Made by a program: the position numbers and the translations under genes
The notes under the pieces: generated by a model
What the model was told of the DNA's origin: nothing
Seen by the model: the letters and a program-made list of their open reading frames with translations, nothing else
Databases searched by the model: none
Origin: Kitagawia praeruptora
Taxonomy: Eukaryota; Streptophyta; Magnoliopsida; Apiales; Apiaceae
Assembly (NCBI GenBank): GCA_037693485.1
Contig: CM075344.1
Coordinates: 76,007,501 to 76,071,500, forward strand
Reading direction: 5' to 3'
DNA length: 64,000 bases
Shown: one piece after another, positions 55,001 to 64,000 of the stretch
Position numbering within the stretch: position 1 is the stretch's first letter
Layout of the letters: the number at the start of each line of letters is the position of its first letter

Positions 55001-56774
55001 TAAAATTTGGCTCTTTATACCTTTCATGTCCTGTATAGTTTGGGCTAGAAATTTTTTTGTTTAAAATTCCACCCCTAAATTATTTTTTTCTGGTTCCGAG
55101 TGTACTAACTAATGTCAATAAGTATCTTAGACGGTGACACACCATTTCTAAAATCCTATATCCGCCACTGGAAACGAGCGGAGCCGAGCCCCACCCGATC
55201 AGGCTCAAGTTCGAGCTCGACCAAGCCATAAATTTCAAGCTTGAAGCTCGGCTCGACAAATGTTCGATATGTTCGAGCTCGGCTCGAATTAATTTCACTA
55301 AATATTGAGAAAAGCTTAAATGCGATAAGTTCAACTCGAATTTGGCTCAATTAAATGTGTAAAATATGCATAGAAATATTAAAAATATATATAATAATAT
55401 ATAAGAAAATAAAAAAATATGACCTCGATTAGGTTCACAAGCTTCACTAAATGAGTAATATGAAGCTCGAGCTCGGCTCGGTAAACTATTCGAATAGTTA
55501 CGGTTCTATTCTTGTCGAGCCGAATTCGAACATTTTACGAACCGAGCTCGAATAGCTCACAAATAGTTTGACTCATTTACACCCCTCTTTGGGATTTTTT
55601 CAAAAACAGCTATACAGGAGCAGATTATATCAAGCAAGTGCTGGTGCTAGAAAAAATTCATATTATGCAAGAGCACTGGAATCTATGGGTTTTAATTATA
55701 TAATGTAGTTGAAAATTGAAATTATCTAAAATTCCCCGGGTTGCCTACAAGTCCTTTCACTCTGTATGCTGGACAATGAAGACTCTTATAATGTGTAGTT
55801 CTTCCTCCCTATAGCATCCTAATAGAGTGTATGCTAATGCCTTTCAGGTGAAATGTGAGAGTTTCTGTAGATTTTCTTATACTGATCGAGTGTTACATAA
55901 TATACAGATTTTCGATATTCATTACTGAAGGCGCTGAATGACTTTCTGCAAATTAATGGAGGTGTGTTCGTTAATTCTTGCTTCATCCATTGCCAGACAT
56001 TGACGGCTAAGACATGGCATGGTCCTGCCTCTCCAAAAATTAACAACAAGGTAACTAAAGCAATATTATCTACTTTAACTATATGGTGTTATTCCCTCTT
56101 TCTGGATATGAAACTTCTAATGACAGTGTGTGTTACTTTCTGGAGTTTTTCTGGAGTGTCGGACCGACACATCTATAAGGGTCGGACTCGGAATTTCTAA
56201 AATTGCACATTATAGTTTGTTAATAAAAAAGTATAATAAATAAATTCTGGAGCAAAATTATTAATAAAACTCAAATTAAACAGGATTTTGCAAAGAACTT
56301 GAATTTAGGCGTCGTCTTCTCCTCTTCTTATATTTGCTCATGTCTCCTCTGTTTCTTTCTTCTCGTCTTTTTATATTTCCATCCTAATTAGTTCAATTTC
56401 ATATGTGGTCTTCCGATTGGTCTAAGCGTCCACATATTAGTCAAAGGATTGGGCACAGAATAAGTATCGTGTCCGAATGTCTAACACATTTGTGACAACT
56501 GAAACCAAAGGTTCCGAGTGATATAGATGACAGCTTTTTACTTTTTCTTTTTAGATTGTTTAATAGTATGATTAGAAGAGATCCTCTTCTTTTTGTGTGT
56601 GATGGCAAGGTGTGTTCCCTGCATAACATTCTCATCTATGTATTGTTATGTTGTTTTCCTGGGCAGACAATTGCAGAATCTGTAGGTGAATGGTACTTCA
56701 AAGATAAAACAGTGCAACAAATTGACTGCCCTTATCCTTGCAATCCTACTTGCAATGATATGGAGTCCCCATGA
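49011..56774 (+). CDS. PAE-C: complete pectin acetylesterase gene, 12 exons
   Basis: Exons: 49011-49212, 49521-49603, 50099-50228, 52044-52123, 52264-52353, 52742-52866, 53495-53555, 53971-54024, 54137-54214, 54562-54667, 55908-56050, 56667-56774. All are GT..AG and in phase, giving 419 residues. The exon 2-12 sizes equal those of PAE-B. A hydrophobic leader lies at about 24-41, then C-L-D-G-S, G-G-A-W-C (96-100; Ala replaces the third Gly of the family motif), G-C-S-A-G-G with likely Ser202, A-Y-D with Asp298, C-F-I-H-C-Q with His364 and the Cys-rich tail. It should act on pectin acetyl esters, but the Ala in the oxyanion-region motif may alter activity. An upstream in-frame ATG at 48984 exists; 49011 is preferred because it aligns with PAE-B. 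A dead duplicate of exon 7 follows the real one. Confidence 0.92.
53627..53687 (+). pseudogene. Duplicated exon 7 of PAE-C with lost splice donor
   Basis: An almost exact copy of exon 7 (53495-53555), 132 bp downstream, including the CCCTTTTTCAG acceptor. There is one coding change (GTA to TTA, Val to Leu), and the donor GTTGAG is now ATTGAG. The exon is 61 bp, so including both copies would shift the frame. It is expected to be skipped. Confidence 0.88.
54278..54528. mobile_element. Stowaway MITE in PAE-C intron 9
   Basis: TA-flanked, with CTCCCTCTGTCCC at the left and GGGGGACAGAGGGAG at the right. The whole 251 bp is nearly one long hairpin centred near 54403. Absent from PAE-B intron 9. 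Confidence 0.88.
54784..55588. mobile_element. hAT-like element rich in GAGCTCGGCTCG, interrupted
   Basis: Ends near GGCTGTAAAC on the left and CATTTACACCCCT on the right are inverted relatives. The interior is full of CGAGC/GCTCG words (CGAGCTCGGCTCG and similar). A second element (54794-55170) splits the left end: GTAAAC stops at it and GAAACGAGC resumes after it. No transposase. Confidence 0.62.
54794..55170. mobile_element. CAGTGG-ended element nested in the hAT-like element
   Basis: The ends CAGTGGTGGATCTA and, read inward from the right, CAGTGGCGGATATAGG are inverted repeats. GACACACCAT occurs near both ends. A poly-T run is at about 54857-54878. A clean target duplication is not visible, so the class (hAT-like or other) is open. 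Confidence 0.6.
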
Positions 56775-57639
56775 CTGAACATTCAGTTGGCTAATGGTTT
56801 GTACAAAGCTTCATCTCTCAAGATGACCTAGCATCGGGCAGAAGATTATAATCTTAAGCTCAAAAATTATACAGAAGAGGAAGGACATCCTACAAATTTG
56901 CTAATGTAGACCATGGGCAGAAGACCTACTGCCTTCGTGCATGTATCCACAATGCATATAAACTTGAATCATCTTAGTTTGATAAATATTTTCGATTCCC
57001 AGCAGCTTAGTTTTTGTTTTTTTGGTCACAGTGCGTTAGTGTGTGTGTGCACACAACTAGTACTCCGCATACATAGTACTGGTCTGGAATGAGCAAGTAC
57101 AGTTTAAAAATGCTTATTTACATCTGTGGGCTGTTTGTTTTTATTTTTAAGTCGGCTAAATTAAAATTCTAAACTTTATTTAGAAAAAAGTCATCAATTA
57201 AATTATTTGTTAAATAATTTGAAATTGACTTATAAAACATTTTTTTTTTGCTGGAAGTTGGAACTTGAATTTGCGGAAGTTGAGAAACTGATTGTCTTTT
57301 ACTATTGTGAAGTCTTTAACTTGGTTAACTTTTAATTGTTTTTATTTTATACCAAATTATAATGCATCAAAAGACAAACTTTCCAAATAGGTAATTATTT
57401 TAAAAGTAAATTAAAAAAGGGATTTTTTTCAAAATTACCTAAGTTGCAACAGATTTTTCTTAAAAATACGACTTGCAACCCTTTTTTTCGACAATCTTTG
57501 CAACCTTTTTTGCCTGCGTTTTAAGCTCATTTGCAACCTTTTTCACATGCCAGTTTTGCAACCTTTGCAACCAAAAAACCGTAATTTTGTAAATATTTTC
57601 AAAAAGTTAGGTAGGTTTATAAATTTTCTGTAAATATTT

Positions 57640-58510
57640 GTTCCAAATGGTACCACTGTACAATTGGCTTTTCCATTTGGTACCATCAAACATTTTTGAC
57701 TTCCAAGTGGTACCACTGTACTTTTGGCTTCATCCATTTTATACCATTCTGTCAAGCAAACGTTATATTATTCTTAATGATATCGCTATACAATTGGTTT
57801 TTCCATATGGTAGCATTCAATATTTTTGACTTCTACGTGGTACCATTTTTCTCTCATTTAAGTCAAATTTTCCTCTAAATTTCACAATTTATCTATACAT
57901 TTTACTCCATAACAAGTCATTGATTCTCTCACTTTTTCTGATCAGCATCCAAGTCATTAATTAGTCTCGTATCCAATTGTCTTATCATAATAAACTATGT
58001 AATTCAAATTATTTAGCTTCTTTCAAAACTTTTATTGGTCAAAGTTCCGGAAGCTCCTGGACAGATCCGAGCACACATTATATATGTATATGTTCATACG
58101 GGTTGATTCTATATATTATATATTAATTTAATATTTTGAATTATTGATCAAAGTTTATTATGATTGAACATTTGGATCCATGAATGACTTGATTGCTTAT
58201 CGGAAATAGTGATGGTTAGAGAATCAATGACTTATTACAAAGTTGTGAAAATTCCAAGAAAAAATTGATTTTAGTGAGAGAAAAATGATATCACATAGAA
58301 GTCAAAAATATTGAGTGGTACCATATGGAAAAACCAATTGTATAGTGGTACCATTAAAAATAATTTAACGTCTGATTAACGTTTGCTTAACAGAATGATA
58401 TAAAATGGATGAAGCCAAAAGTACAGTGTTACCACTTGGAAGTCAAAAATGTTGGATGGTACCAAATGAAAAAGCCAATTGTACCGTGGTACCATTTGAA
58501 ATATCAAAAA
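57640..58510. mobile_element. GGTACC-rich foldback element
   Basis: The left arm (about 57640-57850) and right arm (about 58290-58510) are inverted copies of about 210-230 bp. Both contain GGTACC boxes alternating with AATTGGCTTTTCCAT and TTTTTGACTTCCAAGTG. The interior is AT-rich and non-coding. It looks like a MULE-like or foldback element without its own protein. Target duplications were not resolved. Confidence 0.65.
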
Positions 58511-58710
58511 AAAAAAAAACAATGACTGAAACATATATGTCTGGGAACTCAAATCTATATTTTCTTTGTGATGTTTCACTTGTAGGATATTTTTACCATT
58601 TATTCAAAGTTACCGTTTCCATTCAAGAAGGTGGACGGTGGTAAACGAACATGGTATCCATTTGACAAATTTATTTCTAATATAAACACATTGAATATAT
58701 GTGTTCTAAA

Positions 58711-58977
58711 CATGGTTGTAAAAATCGGTAATCGGTATAAATCGATTGAGGTATCGATTTAAGATTAATCAGGTAATCGGGGATTAATCGGAAGGATTAA
58801 TCGGAGTATAAATCGGATATTATAATAATATTTAATATATTAGTCTAATTTACAATTAAACATATCATTTTAAATAAATTCATAGGATTAATCGGATTTC
58901 AAAAATCGAATCGATGGGTTACCTTACAGAGGATTAATCGGGGATTAATCGGCTAAATCGGGGATTTTTAGAACCAT
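58711..58977. mobile_element. hAT-like MITE with AATCGGGGATTAATCGG words
   Basis: The ends CATGGTTGTAAAAATCGG and, read inward from the right, CATGGTTCTAAAAATCCCCG are inverted repeats. GTTCTAAAC flanks both sides (58703-58711 and about 58978-58986) as a likely target duplication. GGATTAATCGG recurs near both ends. Confidence 0.65.
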
Positions 58978-59224
58978 GGTTCTAAACACGCAAACATCGC
59001 TGATCCAAGCCCATAAGTCAAAGACGTATCAATGTCTTTGAACATGGTCATGCATGCACATTTATTCTCTTTGGTTGACTCTTTGTATTCTGGTTTGATT
59101 TTCCGTCGTATCACTATTCTCCGTTAAAAAATTCAAATTTTAGTCGTGTTTTTTGCTTCAACTGTAACAAATTATAGGATCGTAGTTTTTTCTAAATTAT
59201 ATTCCCTCTCTCCCTAATTAGTTA

Positions 59225-59730
59225 CTCCCTTCGTTCCTTTTTAGTTGGTACATTTGCAAAAAACACACATATTAAGAAAAAATTAATTATTTAATTTATT
59301 TCCATGTTTGCCCTTAGTCTTAACATTAAATGATGAGTTATGAGTGTTTATATTAAATAGACCAATTCTCAATGACACCCTTGTACTTTTGGCTTTTGTC
59401 AATGGTACCCTTTTCTCATTGGTACCCATTATTCAATTGACAAGGGTACCATTGAGAATTTCAGATACTAACATTTTGGTTGATGGAGTGACATTTCATG
59501 GAAAAGCCAAAGATATAAGAGTACCATGGGTAGAAGTCAATAATGTAACGGTACCATTAGCAAAAGCCAATTGTATGAGGGTACCAAATATAAAGTCAAA
59601 CATTGGTATTAGAAACAAAGGGGTATATATCGAAAATTTGGTAAAAATATGTATTGGAACATGGAATGTGACAACTATTTAGGGACAATTTTTTTTTGCA
59701 AATGTGTCAACTAAAAAGGGACGGAGGGAG
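59225..59730. mobile_element. Stowaway MITE carrying a GGTACC-family insert
   Basis: Ends CTCCCTTCGTTCC and GGGACGGAGGGAG, with inner inverted TAGTTGGTACATTTGCAAA. TA is duplicated, and the paralogous PAE-A flank has the empty TA at 3021-3022. The core (about 59345-59620) contains five GGTACC boxes and AAAAGCCAATTGTA, like the element at 57640-58510. Confidence 0.85.
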
Positions 59731-60588
59731 TATCCTCTTTTGACTTTCAATAATCAAACTGATTAATTTTTGATCAAAAGATTAAAAATAATTCTTTTAT
59801 CAAGTTAAAAAACTAAAAATAACAATTAAAAATAGACTAAATGCTTTAAAAAATCATATAAGACAACTAAATAGGGATGGAGAGAGTATTATATATGCAT
59901 GTGATGGGAAGATTTCATACATCTACGTAGATATTTTCATCTTTTTTTATACTTAAATACACTCACACGTACTCATCATATCCTTGACAAGGTTCAAATC
60001 TCGGTATTCATGAAATGAGATACTGTTCAAAAAATTAAAATGGCATCCGACGTTCTTTTTAATCTCAAAATTTATCCATTATTGTATTGATAATAGTACT
60101 TTTGGTTATTAATAAATCATAATTTTGGGCCTAAGCAAGTAATCCACCAAAAATTAAAAGTAAAATATGAATTATGCCAAATCATAAACTTGATAAATCT
60201 TTTAGGTAATTATTAAAATTTTAAATTATATTAATATTAGGGATATATCTGGGAAGGCCATGGCCTCTACTACGCTACACCTTGCATCTATGACAATACA
60301 GAAATGTGCAAGGCTTCTTGTTGTTATGATTTTTGCAGGCACGGCAGAGCCCTTGATTTATAATGACATTTTTTTTTTGCTAATTACACTTTAAACACTA
60401 GAAAAGAAAACAAATTAAAAAACAACTATATAATGTAAGAATATGAAGTATTCTTTATAATATATTTTATGTGTTTAATTTAGAAACAAAGAAAATTAGA
60501 GAGAAGATTTTGGGGTTCCAACAAAGATGTAGAACAAAGCTTTTTCTATGCTTTTTTCTCTAGATTTCTCTACTATTACCATGTATAG

Positions 60589-61547
60589 TGTCACACGGGT
60601 GGATTTTCGAACCTGAATTTTCACCCTTGTGCGGCCTGCCCTTGTCACCCAACGTCAAGAACAGTCAGCCTTCCCGAGAGAGGTTGTCACCAAGCAACCC
60701 GTCAAAACCAAGCACAGCGGAACACTTAACCCAAAACGCAACACAGAACCAACGTGTGTGCAAGTGTGTCTAATTACCAAGCAAATGTAAACACACACAC
60801 AATTTACAGGCACCAAGCCCAACCTTTATATTAATCACAATATAAGGATACAACCCAGATTTATGCTTACAGACTTTGCCTACTGCCTAGCATAAAAATA
60901 CAAGTGCAGAATACAATATGAACTTGTACAAAACCAACCTCTGAATACATATAAAATGCCTATCTTTATATATAAGCCAAGACCCATGCACATCACCCAT
61001 GTACTTGGCAGTTACTAGCAGTTACCAATATTTAAATTGCTTCCAACTGCATTTCCCACCATTCCTTGAGCCACAACTGCAAGGTAGTTATCTCACCCAC
61101 TTATTTTTGCATTTTCCCCAGCAATACACATAATATATATCACATATATATGCCACCAACATGTGCCCACGTTTTTGACTTTGCCTTAGTCATATTGGAC
61201 TCATAGCTCAGCTTCCAGCCTTGTGTTGCCCACATAAAACCACCCAGCAAGCCAACAAACTCAGCCAACCATGTCTGAACCAACTTGGCACCACCACCCA
61301 ACCGGACACCCATGCTGCCAGCATCAACCCGTGAAGCCGCCCGCACCAACCAGTCGAGCCACCCCGGCACCAAATATGTTTTCCAGCCAAAGAGTCTTAC
61401 ATATAGGCTATACACACCTTTCTTCCACCCCAAAATGTAACCGCCTTTATACTTAAATATCACATTCAATACAAATTAATATAATAATTTGTAACTCCCA
61501 CATTCATTTAATTTATTTCTATTTCAAAAATGCAAGTCAAACTAACA
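60589..61547 (-). repeat. LTR of a second Ty1/copia element
   Basis: On the - strand it starts TGTTAGTTTGACTTGC and ends CCCGTGTGACA (TG..CA), 959 bp. A polypurine tract CAAGTGGGAGA (61548-61558, - strand) adjoins its start, so this is the 3' LTR and the element body lies to the right. Confidence 0.72.
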
Positions 61548-64000
61548 TCTCCCACTTGACATCATTTTTAAATAGTTTACGCACTCCCACTTTTCGTGGA
61601 GCCTTCGTATTTCTAACTCCAATCAAACTAACTTGTTTGATACATTTTCTCTTAACTCCCACTTTTCACATAATATCTGATTTCTTCATTCACTCCCACT
61701 GTTTGTGAGAATAATATCCACCATGTCACAAACTTAATATTTCTTACACTTATCAAAACAACATGTTTGATAAATTTTTAAAAAATTATCCCTTTAATAA
61801 GTTTACAATCATATCTCTAGTAAAATGTATCACACATTTTCACTTTCACTTCGTGCATGTAACACTTTAATGTCTCATATAACCTTTCCAACTTCAATTC
61901 CACATTATTAACTAAATGTGTATCCCAAAATTGAATTCTGAATTAACAAGATCACCTTCGATACATATATATCGCAATAAACAATAAACCCAGGCACGTC
62001 TGCCTAATTCACCAATTAATTAAAATACTCTTTAAGTACATGATCATGATCCTCTTTACAGCCACTCAGGCTCAAGCAAAATTGCTTCACATTCCACTCA
62101 CAAGAATAACAACATATGTCAAGTCAAGACAATCGATCACATAACATAAAATATATCGAACTTCCGACTACTTGCGCATATAATACATTTAATGATTTCA
62201 TTCCCGCATTAATCATTTCCCCTTTACCAATAGGGTTGGCGCCAGAATGCAATTCTATATCCTAAAATAATTAAACATTTTACTCAAATACCTTTTCTGG
62301 CTCATATTCAATATTCAATTTTTTTTTAAATTTGATTTCTTCGATCTTCTCAAATTTCACAAACATTTATATAATCTCAACATCTTACTGAGTTCCAACT
62401 TAGTTTTGTTCTTTATCAATTTCAGAAAACATATTATCCACATATATCTATAATATTACTAATCAAGCTCCCACTTTTCAAAATACAGACATAATTGTCT
62501 ACTTCCATCAGAAAAATATTATCCACAACATCATCTTCCTTTTCAAAATTCATTTACACCCAATGAATTTTCTATATTCTGGTGGATCACGCAACTCCAC
62601 TTTTATTCATTTCCATAAACTCAAATTCTTTCGATTTCATTTCGAAAATTCTAATTTTGTACTAGCTATTCCGAGTATAAAAAAAATACTTTTTCGTTCC
62701 CACTCTCTATTCTAAGAGCCACTATAATCTCTTGGATTACAATGTTGTCTTTTTCAACAACGATTCCAAATTATATTCATACCACGTATAACAACGGGTT
62801 TCAAACAAACGAATTATTTTAAACAAGAACACACATTTTCTAGTTCATTAGATGTATCAACTTAACATAGATGTATCAACTTAACCACACCTTACTGACG
62901 TCATTTTTCAAAATACCCTCTAGAGTTCTTTAACTCCTTAGTCCAACATGATCAACAAATTCTTGTTTATTAAATTCTGGGCACTTGCCCCAATTTTCTT
63001 GTAAATTAAATAAATAACTTATTTCGAAAATTTCTCTTTTCATTTCTATATACTCTCTATTCCGAGTATCATAAAAATATTTCTTATAAAATATTATTTT
63101 TTAAACTGATAAATTTTCCGATTGCCTCCAAACAATCTATATTCCCTTTTTTATTTCTTACAATAAATATTTTGATAAAATAATCCATATCCATCTTTTT
63201 ATGTTTTTCAACAACTCCATTTTACAATAATGGTGTAATTCCATTTTCCAAATTCAACAAATTTTAAATCTTAAAATAAGATTTAAAAAAATATAATCAA
63301 ATATCATATAAGTAATAAATAAGAAGACAAGACCGAATAGCATCAAATAAATTGTATGCAACATTTAATATGGATACACATACACATTAATCTGTATATA
63401 ATTTACACATGACAGTCTCATCATGAACATGAACAAGCAAGCAAAAATTAAAAATTGCACTTCACACAAAATAGATACTAAACTGGACAATTGGTCAACA
63501 TGATAAAAATAATAGCATCTACTCTATCAAACAAGAGTCTACTCCACTAACAAAAATGCTATCTTATCTTATATCTTATATAAAATAATACACGAAAAAA
63601 AAACAGAGTAGACATGAGATATTAATACGAATCATTTTTTTTTCTTTAACTAATCAATAAGTCCATATATATCACCATCAAAATAAAACTCACAAGAAGA
63701 TCTGTAAAAGCATTACAAACAATAATCACATAACAAAATTTTATTATGACATAAAAATAAAGCTATTTAAAACAACTAGTCACAGATATAAAAGAAAAAC
63801 AAATTAATAAATTTACCAGCTTAGCTAAATAACAAACTACACTCAATAACAAGAAAATTATATCATAAGATCAGCTAAAAGTATAAACATCTACTAATAA
63901 AACTAGCAGATCAAATAGTCAAGAAAAAAAACAGGCAAATTAAGAAAACGAAAAGCAGGGAAAATATAAACATAAAAAAGGATATGTAACATGTAGACAA
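61548..64000 (-). pseudogene. Decayed interior of the second copia element
   Basis: AT-rich with no long frame. Two copia signatures survive on the - strand: I-Y-V-D-N-M with S-E-I-D-K (RT box, near 62425-62455) and N-G-V-V-E-K (integrase, near 63205-63225). Their order matches copia (integrase 5' of RT). Beyond about 63300 nothing recognisable is left, and the element continues past the window or is eroded. Confidence 0.55.

Larger units (their letters stand above)
57240..60330. repeat. 3' flank of PAE-C, paralogous to the PAE-A flank
   Basis: Matches 2570-3605 in order. It is interrupted by a large insert (about 57415-59045) and a Stowaway MITE (59225-59730), both absent from the PAE-A copy. 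No host gene is evident. Confidence 0.72.

Noticed and set aside
61140..61469. 109-codon frame as a gene
   Set aside because: It lies inside the LTR 60589-61547 and shows no domain or start context.

Overview
This window is nuclear DNA from a flowering plant, most likely a eudicot. Genes are sparse and have many introns with GT..AG borders, and the space between them is filled with nested LTR retrotransposons, Helitrons, MULE-like elements and MITEs. I cannot name the species. The host genes are a tandem array of pectin acetylesterase (PAE, Notum-like carbohydrate esterase family 13) genes, all on the + strand. PAE-A is represented only by its last two exons (218-1423). PAE-B is complete (24034-47122) and PAE-C is complete (49011-56774). 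B and C can each be spliced into 12 exons with no frameshift (421 and 419 codons), and every internal exon has the same size in both genes. Their 3' ends are very similar to PAE-A. The PAE-A tail with its 3' flank (1 to about 3605) is a paralogous copy of the PAE-C tail and flank (about 55710-60320), so each copy serves as an 'empty site' control for insertions in the other.

Layout. 1-3605: PAE-A tail, with a Helitron in its last intron and a MULE-like element carrying a DEP1 gene fragment in its flank. 3797-4576: a second MULE-like element. 5057-19134: a 14.1-kb Ty1/copia element of SIRE/Maximus type on the - strand, with ATTAT target duplications, LTRs about 98% alike, broken gag-pol, and about 5 kb of extra ORFs after pol. 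20334-22081: a third MULE-like element with a nested LINE fragment and a tandem array containing CCCTAAA-like motifs. 22106-23994: nested MITEs that end about 40 bp before the PAE-B start codon. 24034-47122: PAE-B. Its intron 2 holds a TRIM array, its intron 3 a chromodomain Ty3/gypsy remnant, and its 13.6-kb intron 7 an inverted-repeat Athila-like Ty3/gypsy structure, a Helitron complex with a fourth MULE-like element, and a palindromic CGACTAGTCG array. 49011-56774: PAE-C, with a tandemly duplicated exon 7 and nested MITE and hAT elements in later introns. 56775-60330: PAE-C flank with GGTACC-rich foldback, hAT-like and Stowaway insertions. 60589-64000: the LTR and decayed interior of another Ty1/copia element on the - strand.

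The most interesting signal is a family of four short elements (1896-2568, 3797-4576, 20334-22081, 42508-43328). All have 9-bp target duplications, related degenerate ends (GGGTG..G.CCC.AAAT and GA..AAATG.CC.AAAT) and subterminal GGYCCNAAATAYC boxes. Each copy also carries its own variant of a short CGC-containing repeat. I know of no description of this pattern. Other strong points are the LTRs packed with TCGAA modules that recur inverted inside the element, a large intronic inverted repeat that could fold in PAE-B pre-mRNA, and an exon duplication in PAE-C disarmed by loss of a splice donor. All comparisons were made by eye from the sequence; no alignment or database search was run.
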